From NCBI GenBank assembly GCA_905181955.1, contig CAJJAC010000007.1:62001-126000 (forward strand): a stretch of 64,000 nt of DNA, in the 5' to 3' direction. Made by a program: the position numbers and the translations under genes. The notes beneath the pieces are model-generated. The model was not told the DNA's origin, did no database searches, and saw only the letters and a program-made list of their open reading frames with translations. This document shows, one piece after another, positions 1 through 9,495 of this stretch. The DNA is from SAR86 cluster bacterium SAR86B. Lineage in GTDB: Bacteria > Pseudomonadota > Gammaproteobacteria > Magnimaribacterales > D2472. Position 1 is the first letter of the stretch. Every line of letters starts with the position of its first letter.

Positions 1-547
1 GAGTATCAAAACCAGCTACATCTAGGGGAGCTATTTCATCTCCATGATGCTCATTTCTAAAAATATAGTCTTTTGTATAAGCCAACTCTATACCATCAGT
101 GAGCATCTGAACTCCCTCGGGACCATAAATTTTTAGTTTAGAATCTCTTCTCCCGTTGATCCATGTCCCTATATGAAATTCAGCTATATCCGAGATATGG
201 TCAGAATGAAGGTGAGTATAAAATATTCCTTTAACTCTATTCCATGGTGTATTCCAATCATTCAAGTTCTGCGCGCTACCATTTCCTGTATCAAATATAA
301 ATATCTTGTCTCCAGCTTGAACTAATATGCATGCTTCAGCTCTATTTGGATCATTAATAGGTGCTCTTGAACCACAAACAACTGCTGTTAAAGCGTCATT
401 TTTAGGAAGGTATGTCGCCGTAGCGACTACATTTCTAATAGCTATTTCTAATAATTTATCTTGAAATGCAGGTTGCCTTAATAGTGCGAAGACAAGAAGA
501 ATTAAAATAACTGAAACCAGTATTAAATATTTAAGAATTTTTATCAT
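1..547 (-). CDS. Membrane-anchored MBL-fold metal-dependent hydrolase (partial)
   Basis: The gene reads leftward from an ATG at 547 and runs off the window edge, leaving 182 visible residues. An N-terminal hydrophobic segment (about residues 4-23) should anchor it to the inner membrane or act as an uncleaved signal. A metallo-beta-lactamase-fold core follows, with the metal-binding motif HLHSDH at residues 112-117 and the preceding FDTG strand near residues 85-88. The GSRAPI-NDPNRAEACILV segment resembles the RNase Z/arylsulfatase-like branch of the superfamily. The substrate cannot be told from this part. A membrane-tethered form argues against a tRNA-processing RNase Z. A sigma70-like promoter lies just upstream. 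Confidence 0.75.
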   Translation of the reverse strand, partial: MIKILKYLILVSVILILLVFALLRQPAFQDKLLEIAIRNVVATATYLPKNDALTAVVCGSRAPINDPNRAEACILVQAGDKIFIFDTGNGSAQNLNDWNTPWNRVKGIFYTHLHSDHISDIAEFHIGTWINGRRDSKLKIYGPEGVQMLTDGIELAYTKDYIFRNEHHGDEIAPLDVAGFDT

Positions 548-573
548 GAAATTAGTATATATTTTTTTTAGAT

Positions 574-602
574 TAAATAACAATTGACACATCATATGAC
601 AA
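574..602 (-). promoter_or_regulatory. Putative sigma70 promoter for the MBL-fold gene
   Basis: Read on the minus strand, a -35 TTGTCA (602-597) and a -10 TATTTA (579-574) are separated by 17 bp. They would start transcription near 567, about 20 nt before the ATG. The match is by eye only and the region is AT-rich, so chance matches are possible. Confidence 0.4.
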
Positions 603-651
603 TATATTTATCAAACCCAAAATAACTTATTAAAATTTAATGTTTTTTACA

Positions 652-738
652 TGGTGCCGAAAGCGGGACTTGAACCCGCACGAGCTTTCGCTCACTAACC
701 CCTCAAGCTAGCGTGTCTACCAATTCCACCACTTCGGC
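652..738 (-). tRNA. tRNA-Leu (anticodon GAG)
   Basis: An 87-nt class II tRNA on the minus strand with encoded CCA. The acceptor GCCGAAG pairs with its 3' partner, the variable arm is long, and the T arm carries GGTTCAAGTCC. The anticodon arm is CTAGC-TTGAGGG-GTTAG, giving GAG, which reads CUU/CUC leucine codons. It sits beside tRNA-fMet and the rimP-nusA operon, a tRNA pair found at the same site in pseudomonads. Confidence 0.95.
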
Positions 739-750
739 TAAAGAGGTTGG

Positions 751-780
751 ATTATAAACAAGTTATTATTTTGCGTCTAA
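751..780 (-). promoter_or_regulatory. Promoter for tRNA-Leu
   Basis: On the minus strand a perfect -10 TATAAT (756-751) lies 18 bp from TTAGAC (780-775). This places the start a few bases before the tRNA-Leu 5' end at 738. It is divergent from the fMet promoter at 797-825. Confidence 0.6.
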
Positions 781-796
781 AAAAGTTTTAATTAAC

Positions 797-825
797 TTGC
801 TCTAGGACCCTGATTTCATTACACT
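797..825 (+). promoter_or_regulatory. Promoter for tRNA-fMet and probably the rimP-nusA operon
   Basis: TTGCTC (797-802) and TACACT (820-825) are spaced by exactly 17 bp, predicting a start near 832, about 9 nt before the mature tRNA at 841. No other good promoter is evident before rimP, so the operon is probably fed by read-through of the terminator at 934-954, as in the metY-nusA arrangement of enterobacteria. Confidence 0.6.
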
Positions 826-840
826 TCACCTTCGCTGCGT

Positions 841-917
<77 letters not shown>

Positions 918-933
918 CGTAATTTTTATATTG

Positions 934-954
934 TGGGGCATATGCCCCATTTTT
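934..954 (+). terminator. Rho-independent terminator after tRNA-fMet
   Basis: TGGGGC, loop ATAT, GCCCCA followed by TTTTT: a compact GC-rich hairpin with a U tract, 16 nt after the tRNA and 13 nt before the rimP start. It probably terminates most tRNA transcripts and lets a fraction through into the nusA operon. Confidence 0.75.
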
Positions 955-967
955 GTATGCAAAAGAA

Positions 968-1453
968 ATGAATAGAGAAGAGATAATAGAAATTGTAAAA
1001 CCTGTTATAGAAAGCAGAGAGTGTTTTCTATGGGGTCTTGAAATATTAAGAGGGAAGAGAAGACCTACAGTAAGAATATATATTGAGTCTGATGAAGGCG
1101 CTAATATAGATGACTGTGAGAATATCTCTAAAGACCTTAATTATGAGCTAGCTCTAGAAGACTCTTTTGTTGAAGATTATGTTTTAGAAGTTTCTACTCC
1201 TGGAGTAGATAGAAAGATTTTTTATATTGAACAGCTTGATGGATTTTTAGGTGAGAACTTCAAAGTTAAATTAAGACAAGCTAAAGATAATGTTAAAAAT
1301 TTTGAAGGCTTGATTAGCGATCATAGTGAAGATCAGTTTACTATTGATTGCAAAAATGGAAGCCATGTAATTAAGTTTTCAGACACAGAGTTATGTCGTC
1401 TGAATCCAAGTTTTGATGATATTTTAAGGATGGGTGAAAATTATGGAAGGTAA
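968..1453 (+). CDS. rimP: Ribosome maturation factor RimP
   Basis: RimP binds the small subunit and helps its late maturation. The 161-residue protein matches the family: an N-terminal alpha/beta domain with GLEILRGKRRPTVRIYIES and DDCENISKDL, then EVSTPGVDRKIF, and a C-terminal SH3-like barrel. I start it at ATG 968, which gives the usual family N-terminus. An in-frame TTG at 953 lies inside the U tract of the preceding terminator and is an unlikely start. It overlaps nusA by 11 nt and begins the conserved rimP-nusA-infB-rbfA-truB-rpsO-pnp operon. Confidence 0.93.
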   Translation: MNREEIIEIVKPVIESRECFLWGLEILRGKRRPTVRIYIESDEGANIDDCENISKDLNYELALEDSFVEDYVLEVSTPGVDRKIFYIEQLDGFLGENFKVKLRQAKDNVKNFEGLISDHSEDQFTIDCKNGSHVIKFSDTELCRLNPSFDDILRMGENYGR

Positions 1454-2903
1454 TGAAATTTTATTAGTTGTAGATTCTGTCTCAAATGAAAAAGGATTAG
1501 ATAAAAATTTAATCTTTGAAGCAATTGAGCTATCTATTGCATCTGCATCTCAAAGGCATTTTCATGAAGATGCTGAGTTGCATGTAAAAATAGATAGAGT
1601 ATCTGGAGAATACAGCACTTTTAGAAATTGGATTGTCTCAGAAGAAGATGACCCAGAATTTCACATCGAAACACATATAAAAGTTTCAGATTCAGAGCTA
1701 GAGCTCAATGAGATTTTTACTAAAAATATTGAGAATGTTACTTTTGGAAGAATTGAAACTCAGGCCGCCAGGCAAGTCATGCTTCAGAAGGTCAGAGAAG
1801 CTGAGCGTGAAAAAGTGGTCTCAATGTTTAAAAATCAAGAAAATAGTCTTGTAAATGGAACTGTTAAAAGAGTAACTAGAGACAATATTATTGTAGATAT
1901 TAGCTATGATGCTGAAGCTGTTCTGCCTAGAGATAGATTAATGCCTGGAGAGATTTATAAAGTAAATGACAGAATTAGAGCAATTCTTCAAATTCAAGAA
2001 GTTGAAGGAAGAGGTGCTCAACTTATGCTAAGTAGAATATGTCCAGAAATGGTCACAGAATTGTTTAGTATTGAAGTGCCTGAAATTAATGAAGATATTA
2101 TTGAAATAAGAGGTGTTGCTAGAGATGCGGGATCTAGATCAAAAATAGCAGTAAAAACAAATGATGGTCGTATTGATCCGGTTGGAGCATGTGTCGGAAT
2201 GAGAGGTTCTAGAGTTCAAGCTGTATCTGCTGAGCTTGGAAATGAGCGTATTGATATTATTATTTATGATGATAATCCAGCACAACTTGTTATAAACGCC
2301 TTAGTTCCTGCAAAAGTTGAGTCTATTGTTATGGACGAATCTGCAAGATCAATGGATATTGCAGTAAATCAAGACAATCTTGCATTAGCAATAGGATCTA
2401 GAGGCCAGAATATTCGCCTTGCATCCAAATTAGTTGGATGGGATCTAAATATTATCAGCAGTGAAGAAGCGGAAGCTAAAGAGAAAGTTGATCAAACTGA
2501 ATTTCTTGGAAGTTTAATGGAAAGCCTATCTGTTGAGGAAGAAATAGCTGAAGGTCTTGTAGCCGCAGGTTTAAATACATTTGATGATATCGCATATGCT
2601 GAGGATGCAGTACTTGCTAAAATCATTACTGATTCAGCTGAAATGGAAAGAGTTAAATCTACAGCTGAAGATGCTGCATTAATGGAGGCGATGGGAGAAA
2701 TATCAGCAGAAGAAGAAGATGCAGAGTCATTAGCTGATCTTGATATTAGTGAAGAAAATCTTTCTAAATTATCAGCTAAAGCTATTAAAAATAAAGATGA
2801 TTTAGCGGAACTAGCTGTTGATGAACTTCAGGATATTATTGAAATAAGTAATGAAGATGCATCAGCACTTATTATGAAAGCAAGAGAACATTGGTTTAAT
2901 TAA
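1443..2903 (+). CDS. nusA: Transcription termination/antitermination factor NusA
   Basis: NusA binds RNA polymerase and modulates pausing, termination and antitermination. Seen in order: an N-terminal polymerase-binding domain to about residue 130, an S1 domain (GTVKRVTRDNIIVDI), two KH domains (DPVGACVGMRGSRVQAV; LAIGSRGQNIRLASKL), and two C-terminal acidic HhH repeats that are typical of gammaproteobacteria. I use ATG 1443 because GGTGA at 1433-1437 is a well-placed ribosome-binding site and the product begins like other NusA proteins. GTG 1434 would add three residues. Length 486 is normal for the family. Confidence 0.96.
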   Translation: MEGNEILLVVDSVSNEKGLDKNLIFEAIELSIASASQRHFHEDAELHVKIDRVSGEYSTFRNWIVSEEDDPEFHIETHIKVSDSELELNEIFTKNIENVTFGRIETQAARQVMLQKVREAEREKVVSMFKNQENSLVNGTVKRVTRDNIIVDISYDAEAVLPRDRLMPGEIYKVNDRIRAILQIQEVEGRGAQLMLSRICPEMVTELFSIEVPEINEDIIEIRGVARDAGSRSKIAVKTNDGRIDPVGACVGMRGSRVQAVSAELGNERIDIIIYDDNPAQLVINALVPAKVESIVMDESARSMDIAVNQDNLALAIGSRGQNIRLASKLVGWDLNIISSEEAEAKEKVDQTEFLGSLMESLSVEEEIAEGLVAAGLNTFDDIAYAEDAVLAKIITDSAEMERVKSTAEDAALMEAMGEISAEEEDAESLADLDISEENLSKLSAKAIKNKDDLAELAVDELQDIIEISNEDASALIMKAREHWFN

Positions 2904-2918
2904 AAGAGGGTACTTATT

Positions 2919-5186
2919 TTGGCTTTAACTGTTAAAGATTTTTCAAAGGTTTTAAAAATTTCCGAATCAGCTTTGCTTGAGAGAATGCAAAATGCAGGCT
3001 TATCTCATAAGTCTGCTTCAGATGAAATCACTCCTGCAGATAAATCTGCTCTATTGAGATCATTAAAGAATAGAAAATCTCAGACTCCACCCACCTCTCC
3101 AGATTCTGGAATTAAGGTTGTCTCCAAAGGTAAAACTATTGCTGAAGGTGATGCGCCAAAGAGTTACTCAGATAATATTGAGGCAAAAAGAGCTGCTGCA
3201 TCAGAACAATTAAAAGAGCAGCAGAAAAAACGTGAAGATCAAATTAAAGAATCAGCAAGATTAAAGAAAGAAGAAAGAGAAAAGCAACTTGTAGCCAGAA
3301 AAGAAGCCCCAGTTCAACCTAAAGTAAATATAAAAGATCAGCTTTCAAGGGCTTCTAAAGAATATAGCAGAAAAGAATTAAGAGGTGCTCGAAATACTGA
3401 TGCTGAACATCAATTTGAAGCGCCAACAAAAGCAAAAGCTAAGACTGTAGACGTGCCTGAGACAATTCAAGTAGGAGAACTTGCTAAGCTTATAGCTGTT
3501 AAAGGAGGCTTAGTTGTTAAAGAGTTAATGAGTCTAGGGGTAGCTGCAACAATCAATGATGCAATTGATCAAGAAACAGCAATCTTAGTTTTAGAGGAAA
3601 TGGGTCATATAGGCAATCCATTAAAATCAGACAATGTTGAAGAAGAAATTGCGAGTTTGATTACTTATTCTGATGAAATGAAAACAAGGGCACCAGTTGT
3701 AACTGTCATGGGTCATGTTGATCATGGAAAAACTACCTTATTAGACTTTATAAGAGAGTCAAAAGTTGTTGATGGAGAAGCGGGTGGTATTACGCAGCAC
3801 ATTGGAGCTTATCAAGTTGATACCTCTAAAGGCCTAATTACTTTTATAGACACTCCTGGACATGCTGCTTTCTCATCTATGCGTGCAAGGGGAGCAAATA
3901 CTACTGATATAGTAATTCTAGTAGTAGCCGCAAATGATGGAATTATGCCACAAACCGAAGAGGCCATTAATCACGCTAAGGCAGCAGGAGTATCAATTGT
4001 TGTAGCAATCAATAAAATAGATTTACCTGATACTGATATTGAAAAAGTTAAAGGTGATTTAGCTGGCAAAGACCTTATTCCTGAAGATTGGGGAGGAACT
4101 ATTCAGATGGTTCCAGTATCAGCAATTACAGGCGAAGGCGTAGATAAACTTCTTGAAAGCGTTTACCTTGAATCTGAATTATTAGAACTTAAATCTCATT
4201 TTGACGGCCCTGCTCAAGGAGCCGTTATTGAATCTGAATTAGATAAATTTAGAGGACCTGTTTCAACTTTCTTAGTTCAAAACGGAACATTAAAGTTAGG
4301 AGATATAGTAGCTTCAGGTAATGCAGTAGGAAAAATTAAAAGCATTATTAACAGTGATGGTAAAAAACTAAAAACTGCAGGACCTTCTTTTGCAGTAGAG
4401 GTTCTTGGATTAAATTCAGTACCTAGTGCTGGAGACCAATTCCAAGTGGTTGATAGTGATAAAAAAGCTAGAGAAATTGCAGAATTTAGAGTTAATAAAG
4501 AAAAAGAAAGAAAGCAGTTAAAGCAAAGAGATGCAGGTTTGAATATTTTTGAAACCATGGGGCAAGAATCTAAAAAAATACTAAACGTAATTGTTAAGAC
4601 TGATGTTGTCGGAACTTCAGAAGCTATTATTAATGCGTTACATGATCTTGGTACAGACCTTGCTAAGGTGAAGATAGTATCTAGTGGTGTTGGCGGTATA
4701 TCTGAATCAGATGCTAATTTAGCATTAGCCGTTAATTCTATTATTCTTGGTTTTAATGTTAGAGCAGATAATGCAGCTAAAAAAATTATCGAAGAAGAGT
4801 CAATTGATTTAACATATCACAGCATTATCTATGAGTTGCTTGATGATATAAAAGCTAAATTAAGCGGTCTATTAGATCCAATAATAAGAGAAGAGATTGT
4901 TGGTACTGCTGAAGTATTAGAGGTATTCAGTTCTCCAAAATTTGGTCAAATTGCTGGTTCTATGGTTCTAGAAGGCTCTGTATTCAGAAATAAACCCGTA
5001 AGAGTTTTAAGAGACGAAATTGTAATTTTTGAAGGTGAATTAGATTCACTTCGAAGGTTTAAAGATGATATAGCTGAAGTAAAAAATGGAACTGAGTGTG
5101 GAATTGGAATTAAAAATTATAAAGATATTAAGGCTGGTGACAAAATAGAAGTTTTTGATAGAAAAGTAGAGGCTCAGACTCTTTAG
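2919..5186 (+). CDS. infB: Translation initiation factor IF-2
   Basis: IF-2 is the GTPase that brings fMet-tRNA to the 30S subunit and promotes subunit joining. The 755-residue protein has an IF2N-like N-terminus, a charged Lys/Glu-rich linker (about residues 70-170), then the G domain with GHVDHGKT at 265-272, DTPGH at 311-315 and NKID, followed by the beta-barrel and fMet-tRNA-binding domains. It is shorter than E. coli IF-2 because the linker is reduced. The start is TTG 2919, with AGAGGG eight bases upstream and no ATG near. It lies 15 nt after nusA. Confidence 0.97.
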   Translation: MALTVKDFSKVLKISESALLERMQNAGLSHKSASDEITPADKSALLRSLKNRKSQTPPTSPDSGIKVVSKGKTIAEGDAPKSYSDNIEAKRAAASEQLKEQQKKREDQIKESARLKKEEREKQLVARKEAPVQPKVNIKDQLSRASKEYSRKELRGARNTDAEHQFEAPTKAKAKTVDVPETIQVGELAKLIAVKGGLVVKELMSLGVAATINDAIDQETAILVLEEMGHIGNPLKSDNVEEEIASLITYSDEMKTRAPVVTVMGHVDHGKTTLLDFIRESKVVDGEAGGITQHIGAYQVDTSKGLITFIDTPGHAAFSSMRARGANTTDIVILVVAANDGIMPQTEEAINHAKAAGVSIVVAINKIDLPDTDIEKVKGDLAGKDLIPEDWGGTIQMVPVSAITGEGVDKLLESVYLESELLELKSHFDGPAQGAVIESELDKFRGPVSTFLVQNGTLKLGDIVASGNAVGKIKSIINSDGKKLKTAGPSFAVEVLGLNSVPSAGDQFQVVDSDKKAREIAEFRVNKEKERKQLKQRDAGLNIFETMGQESKKILNVIVKTDVVGTSEAIINALHDLGTDLAKVKIVSSGVGGISESDANLALAVNSIILGFNVRADNAAKKIIEEESIDLTYHSIIYELLDDIKAKLSGLLDPIIREEIVGTAEVLEVFSSPKFGQIAGSMVLEGSVFRNKPVRVLRDEIVIFEGELDSLRRFKDDIAEVKNGTECGIGIKNYKDIKAGDKIEVFDRKVEAQTL

Positions 5187-5194
5187 ATAATTGC

Positions 5195-5542
5195 ATGTCA
5201 TCTATCAGGGCTCAAAAAGTTAGTGATTTTCTTAGAAAAGAAATCTCTCTTCTTATCTCCACAGAGATAAATGATCCAAGATTAAAAAATATAAATATCA
5301 CTGCTGTAAAAGTATCCTCTGATATTGGTCAGGCTACAGTCTTTTATACAATATTCCGTCAGGAAGATACTGAAATCAATACCGAAATACCACCTAAAAT
5401 ACTAGAAAAATTAAGCGGCATGCTTAGATCTAGATTATCAAAAATTATGAAAATTAGAAGAGTGCCCAAGCTATCTTTTAGATTTGACGAGAGCATTGAA
5501 TACTCGAGTAACATTGAAGAACTTCTTAATAATTTAAAATAA
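5195..5542 (+). CDS. rbfA: 30S ribosome-binding factor RbfA
   Basis: RbfA is a cold-shock-associated factor that assists maturation of the 16S rRNA 5' end. The 115-residue protein has the single KH-like fold of the family, recognisable from the N-terminal VSDFLRKEISLLISTEINDPRL and the C-terminal IRRVPKLSFRFDESIEYSSNIEELL. It starts 8 nt after infB, and its stop codon overlaps the truB start (TAATG), implying coupled translation. Confidence 0.94.
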   Translation: MSSIRAQKVSDFLRKEISLLISTEINDPRLKNINITAVKVSSDIGQATVFYTIFRQEDTEINTEIPPKILEKLSGMLRSRLSKIMKIRRVPKLSFRFDESIEYSSNIEELLNNLK

Positions 5543-6381
5543 TGGATGGCTTCTTTCTTGTAAAAAAAGAGAAAGGCATTTCATCCAATGGTGTTGTTCA
5601 AGGAATTAAACGCAAATTTTCTTTTAATAAAGTTGGTCACTTAGGAACACTTGATCCTATGGCCACCGGGTTACTAATTATTGCAGTCAATAAGGCTACA
5701 AAATTTTCATCCTATTTCTTAAACGAAATAAAAACTTACTCTGCAGGAGTAACTTTAGGAAGTTCCTCAGATACTGATGATGCTGAGGGTAATATTGTTT
5801 TAGTTTCTGATGATCTACCAGAAACAGAGAGGGTTATTTTAGCTTTAAATAGTTTTCTAGGAAAATCTCTTCAGCAAGCGCCTTTTTATTCTGCTTTGAA
5901 GCATAAAGGAAAGCCTTTATATAAATATGCCAGAGAGGGAGAATTAATAACAAAGCCACCTAGAGATATTACAGTTATAGATATCAGTCATATTGATTAT
6001 CAAAAGCCACTACTCTCTTTTGATATTACTTGCTCTAAAGGGACTTATATAAGAGCCATAGCTAGAGATATTGGAAACTTGTTGAGTTGTGGCGGACATC
6101 TTTCGAAGTTAGAGCGAATTCAGCAGGGGTGTTTTAAAATTGATGCTGCAAAGTTTATTAAAGATATTCCTATAGAAGAGATGATTTCTATAGAAAATGC
6201 TTTTCCTGAATTAAATCATATTGAATTAAATGAATTAGAAACAAAGGTATATCAAAATGGCGGAAGGGTTGAATCTATAAAAGGCCATGAGGAAATATCA
6301 AAAATATATTCGTATAGTAAAAAATTTATAGGATTAGGCAAAATCGATGAGTCTGGTTTAAAGCTCAAACAGCTTGTTTAA
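5542..6381 (+). CDS. truB: tRNA pseudouridine-55 synthase TruB
   Basis: TruB isomerises U55 in the T loop of nearly all tRNAs. The catalytic Asp is in GTLDPMATG (Asp38). Typical flanking blocks are present ([30 protein letters not shown]), with a PUA-like tail. The 279-residue length is slightly short for the family. It overlaps rbfA by one base. Confidence 0.95.
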   Translation: MDGFFLVKKEKGISSNGVVQGIKRKFSFNKVGHLGTLDPMATGLLIIAVNKATKFSSYFLNEIKTYSAGVTLGSSSDTDDAEGNIVLVSDDLPETERVILALNSFLGKSLQQAPFYSALKHKGKPLYKYAREGELITKPPRDITVIDISHIDYQKPLLSFDITCSKGTYIRAIARDIGNLLSCGGHLSKLERIQQGCFKIDAAKFIKDIPIEEMISIENAFPELNHIELNELETKVYQNGGRVESIKGHEEISKIYSYSKKFIGLGKIDESGLKLKQLV

Positions 6382-6430
6382 TGTCTTATTTAGTAATAAG
6401 CTACGCGCTCAGACTTTAGATATACGAGGT

Positions 6431-6458
6431 TTGACTTCAATTAATACAAGTATATCAA
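6431..6458 (+). promoter_or_regulatory. Possible internal promoter for rpsO-pnp
   Basis: TTGACT (6431-6436) and TATCAA (6453-6458) are 16 bp apart in the 85-bp truB-rpsO gap, the only sizeable gap inside this operon. In E. coli rpsO also has its own promoter here. The -10 match is imperfect and would leave almost no leader before ATG 6467, so this is tentative. A small hairpin CTTATT-TAGT-AATAAG lies at 6385-6400. Confidence 0.25.
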
Positions 6459-6466
6459 GGAAAAAA

Positions 6467-6736
6467 ATGGCTCTATTAGCAGAAGAAAAAGCAGGTATTG
6501 TAAGTAAATTTCAAAAAAGTGACTCAGATACTGGTTCTCCAGAGGTTCAGATAGCTCTTTTAACTGAAAATATTAATAAACTACAAAGCCACTTCAAAGA
6601 ACATAAAAAAGATCATCATTCCAGAACTGGTTTGATCAGAATGGTTAATCTTAGAAGAAAACTTCTTGCATACTTAAAACGTAAAGATCAAGAAAGCTAT
6701 CTTAAAACTATCAAGACGCTCGAATTACGCGGATAA
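6467..6736 (+). CDS. rpsO: 30S ribosomal protein S15
   Basis: S15 binds the central domain of 16S rRNA early in assembly. The 89-residue product equals the E. coli length and contains the diagnostic [11 protein letters not shown] and [12 protein letters not shown] blocks. An open frame extends upstream to 6374, but the S15 family start, the AAGG at 6457-6460 and the overlap with truB all favour ATG 6467. pnp follows after 27 nt. Confidence 0.96.
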   Translation: MALLAEEKAGIVSKFQKSDSDTGSPEVQIALLTENINKLQSHFKEHKKDHHSRTGLIRMVNLRRKLLAYLKRKDQESYLKTIKTLELRG

Positions 6737-6763
6737 AATAATAAATTATAAAAAAGGAATATT

Positions 6764-8857
6764 GTGGAAAAAAATAAATTAGAAGCTTCAACAGTAGAAT
6801 TTGCTTATGGCAATAAAACTGTAAAATTAGAAACACATAAAATAGCTAGACAAACTACAGGTGCTGTTTTAGTAACAATAGATGACTTGGTTGTTCTTAC
6901 TACTGTTGTAGCAAGAAAAGAAGCAGATCCAAAAAAGGATTTCTTCCCTTTAGCAGTTTTCTATCAAGAAAAATTTTATGCAACTGGATCTATTCCAGGT
7001 GGATTTTTTAAGAGAGAAGCTCGTCCAACAGAAAAAGAAACATTAACATCAAGACTAATTGATAGACCAGTTAGACCTCTTTTCCCTGAAGGGTTTAAAA
7101 ATGAAGTTCAGGTATTCTGTACTGTTTTATCTTCAGGAAAAGACTATAACCCTGATATAGCTTCTATGATTGGAACTTCAGCTGCTCTTTGTGTTGCAGG
7201 TGTTCCATTTGATGGCCCAATGGGTGCAGCAAGAGTTGGATTCGTTGATGGTAATTATGTTTTAAACCCTTCTTATGTAGAATTAGAAGATTCTCTACTA
7301 GATATGGTCGTAGCAGGAACTGAAGAAGCGGTATTAATGGTTGAGTCTGAAGCAAAAGAATTAAGTGAAGATCTAATGCTTGGAGCTGTTCTATTTGCAC
7401 ATCAAGAAATGCAAGCTGTTATTAAAGGCTGTCAAGAATTAAAAGATAAAGCAGGAAAAGAAGACTGGGTAGTTAAAGCTGATGAAGAAACACCTGTTTT
7501 CTATGAAGCATTAAAAGAGAAGTATGCAATCTCAATTGAAGAAGCTTTTAAATTAGCTGACAAGACTGAGAGAACTGAAGCTTTAAGCATTATCAAAAAT
7601 TCTATTGTTGATGATCATGAGGATCTAGATGATATGCAGATGTCAAAAGTCATGGGTGCGTTTAAAAAACTTGAATCACATGTTGTTAGAACAAATATTA
7701 TACAAAATAAACCTAGAATTGATGGAAGAGATCAGGATACAGTAAGACCTATTTATGTTGAGACTGGTCTTCTGCCTAAAGCGCATGGTTCTGCTTTGTT
7801 TACTAGAGGAGAGACTCAAGCTTTAGTGGTAGCAACCTTGGGATCTACAAGAGATGCTCAAAGAATCGAATCTATAGAAGGTCAAGATACTGACCCTTTC
7901 ATGCTGCATTATAATTTCCCAGCATATAGTGTTGGTGAGATTGGAATGCCACTTGGACCAAAAAGAAGAGAAATTGGTCATGGTAATCTTGCAAAAAGAG
8001 CTATTAAAGCTGTTCTGCCCGATAGTGATGAATTTGGTTACACTCTTAGGGTTGTTGGTGAAATTACTGAGTCTAATGGATCTAGTTCAATGGCAACAGT
8101 TTGTGGCACATCATTATCATTGATGGATGCAGGAGTCCCTTTAACAAGTCCAGTTGCTGGAATAGCTATGGGTCTTATTAAAGAAGGTGATGATTTTGCT
8201 GTTCTTACAGATATTTTAGGAGATGAAGATCACCTTGGTGATATGGACTTTAAAGTAGCTGGAACTGAAACAGGAATTACAGCACTTCAAATGGATATAA
8301 AGATACAAGGTATCAATGAAGCCATTATGGAAGTTGCTCTAACTAAAGCTAAAGTTGCTAGAAATCATATTTTAGGTGAAATGAATGCAGTTATAAGTAA
8401 ACCAAAAGAATTATCTGAGCATACACCGGCAATGAAAAAGTTTGTTGTCCACACTGACAAAATTAAAGAAATTATTGGTAAAGGTGGAGCGGTTATTAAG
8501 GGTATGCAAGAGAAAACTGGTGCAACTGTTGATGTAAGTGATGATGGAACTGTAGCAGTATTTGGACAGACTCAAAGCGCAATGCTTGCAGCAGTTGAAA
8601 TTATTGAAGGCATTATTGAAGATCCGGAACTTAATAAAGTTTACACAGGTACTGTTGTAAAAATTGTTGAATTTGGTGCTTTTGTAAATATTCTTCCAGG
8701 TAAAGATGGTTTACTTCATATTTCAGAAATAGCAGAAGAAAGAACTGAAGATGTAAATGCTGTTTTAAAAGAAGGTCAAGAAATTGAAGTTAAGCTCATA
8801 GGTTTTGATCGTGGAAAAATGAAATTATCCAAGAAAGCATTACTTAATAAAGAATAA
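6764..8857 (+). CDS. pnp: Polyribonucleotide nucleotidyltransferase (PNPase)
   Basis: PNPase is the 3'-5' phosphorolytic exoribonuclease of mRNA turnover and a degradosome partner. The 697 residues carry two RNase PH domains (first about 15-145, second about 320-460; catalytic-core block [16 protein letters not shown]), a KH domain ([16 protein letters not shown]) and a C-terminal S1 domain ([22 protein letters not shown]). The start is GTG 6764 with AAAAGGA upstream. The 27-nt gap from rpsO has no room for the RNase III-cleaved leader hairpin through which E. coli PNPase represses itself. Confidence 0.97.
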   Translation: MEKNKLEASTVEFAYGNKTVKLETHKIARQTTGAVLVTIDDLVVLTTVVARKEADPKKDFFPLAVFYQEKFYATGSIPGGFFKREARPTEKETLTSRLIDRPVRPLFPEGFKNEVQVFCTVLSSGKDYNPDIASMIGTSAALCVAGVPFDGPMGAARVGFVDGNYVLNPSYVELEDSLLDMVVAGTEEAVLMVESEAKELSEDLMLGAVLFAHQEMQAVIKGCQELKDKAGKEDWVVKADEETPVFYEALKEKYAISIEEAFKLADKTERTEALSIIKNSIVDDHEDLDDMQMSKVMGAFKKLESHVVRTNIIQNKPRIDGRDQDTVRPIYVETGLLPKAHGSALFTRGETQALVVATLGSTRDAQRIESIEGQDTDPFMLHYNFPAYSVGEIGMPLGPKRREIGHGNLAKRAIKAVLPDSDEFGYTLRVVGEITESNGSSSMATVCGTSLSLMDAGVPLTSPVAGIAMGLIKEGDDFAVLTDILGDEDHLGDMDFKVAGTETGITALQMDIKIQGINEAIMEVALTKAKVARNHILGEMNAVISKPKELSEHTPAMKKFVVHTDKIKEIIGKGGAVIKGMQEKTGATVDVSDDGTVAVFGQTQSAMLAAVEIIEGIIEDPELNKVYTGTVVKIVEFGAFVNILPGKDGLLHISEIAEERTEDVNAVLKEGQEIEVKLIGFDRGKMKLSKKALLNKE

Positions 8858-8865
8858 TTTAAATG

Positions 8866-8902
8866 TCAAATTTTGCAACTATTTTTTATATATAAAATTT
8901 GA
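8866..8902 (+). terminator. Possible terminator of the rimP-pnp operon
   Basis: TCAAATTTT (8866-8874) and AAAATTTGA (8894-8902) form a 9-bp AT-rich stem with a 19-nt loop, followed by a T-rich tail (CCTTTTATCTTTTT). It lies just after pnp and before the independent small gene at 8971. The low GC of the stem makes it a weak call. Confidence 0.4.
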
Positions 8903-8970
8903 TCCTTTTATCTTTTTATGGTCTTATATAGACTGAATTTATATATAAAACCCGAATAGGGGGAGTTAAT

Positions 8971-9186
8971 ATGGATAATGCATGGAGAATGATAGGTGAC
9001 TTAGTTAGTAATTTAACTAGTGTTATAACAGGTATCTTAGGACTAGGAATCGTTGGAGCTTTAGCTTTTGGTGATGTTCTTGGACTAGATGTAATTGGTA
9101 ATATAACTGCACTAGTTAGTCAATTGGCTACTGATGGTGTTGTAGGACTTCTTGTTTTAGCAGTGCTAATGAGCCTTGTTAAGTAA
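8971..9186 (+). CDS. Small two-segment membrane protein, family unknown (copy A)
   Basis: Not recognised. The 71-residue protein is mostly hydrophobic: an amphipathic start (MDNAWRMIGDLVSNL), one membrane segment at about residues 17-36, a short GDVLGLDVIGN turn, and a second membrane segment at about 50-69 ending in Lys. It has a very strong ribosome-binding site (AGGGGGA 6-7 nt before the ATG) and a strong terminator directly after it, so it is probably a real, well-expressed single-gene unit. The C-terminal half resembles the product of the next gene (shared DVxxN, a conserved Leu/Asp pair and the hydrophobic pattern). No function is proposed. Confidence 0.7.
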   Translation: MDNAWRMIGDLVSNLTSVITGILGLGIVGALAFGDVLGLDVIGNITALVSQLATDGVVGLLVLAVLMSLVK

Positions 9187-9200
9187 CAACTTAACCTTTT

Positions 9201-9233
9201 GTTAAGAGAAGCTTAGGCTTCTCTTAACATTTT
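9201..9233 (+). terminator. Strong hairpin terminator between the two small membrane genes
   Basis: A perfect 12-bp stem, GTTAAGAGAAGC and GCTTCTCTTAAC, closes a TTAG loop and is followed by ATTTT. It begins 14 nt after the stop of the first small gene and ends 11 nt before the ATG of the second, so transcription of the second gene from upstream would require read-through. Confidence 0.7.
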
Positions 9234-9239
9234 AATAAA

Positions 9240-9473
9240 ATGAACTTAAAAGTCACACTAACCAGCCTAACAGCCTTTTTAAATAAGGTAACCAAATTAT
9301 TAATACCACTTGTTTTAGCATCACTATTGCTAGGTATTATCTTTGGAACATCCACTCCATTTGTAGGGGATGTGTATAAGAATGTAGCAGATATATTAAA
9401 TATGCTTGGAGAAGATGCTCTTCTTGCTTTAATATCTGTGGTTATAATTCTTGCTTACTTAAAGAAAGACTAA
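9240..9473 (+). CDS. Small membrane protein, family unknown (copy B)
   Basis: Not recognised. The 77-residue protein has a short basic N-terminus, a membrane segment at about residues 19-36 (LLIPLVLASLLLGIIFG), a polar turn with GDVYKNVADILNMLGED, a second segment (about 59-74) and the tail LKKD. It aligns without gaps to the last 28 residues of copy A, sharing Asn, Leu, Asp, Leu and Lys at matching positions and conservative hydrophobic residues elsewhere. Tandem duplication followed by divergence is likely. No Shine-Dalgarno is visible before the ATG, which follows the hairpin of the upstream terminator, so expression may be low or unusually controlled. Confidence 0.6.
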   Translation: MNLKVTLTSLTAFLNKVTKLLIPLVLASLLLGIIFGTSTPFVGDVYKNVADILNMLGEDALLALISVVIILAYLKKD

Positions 9474-9495
9474 GTTAGATAAATTCTTACTTGAT

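Noticed and set aside
953-967. TTG at 953 as the rimP start
   Set aside because: It lies within the U tract of the terminator after tRNA-fMet and adds residues not found in the family; ATG 968 fits better.
4277-4558. Minus-strand open frame inside infB
   Set aside because: It is a shadow of the conserved IF-2 frame with no supporting start signals.
6374-6466. Upstream extension of S15 from 6374
   Set aside because: The extra 31 residues are not part of S15, and the family start and a ribosome-binding site support ATG 6467.
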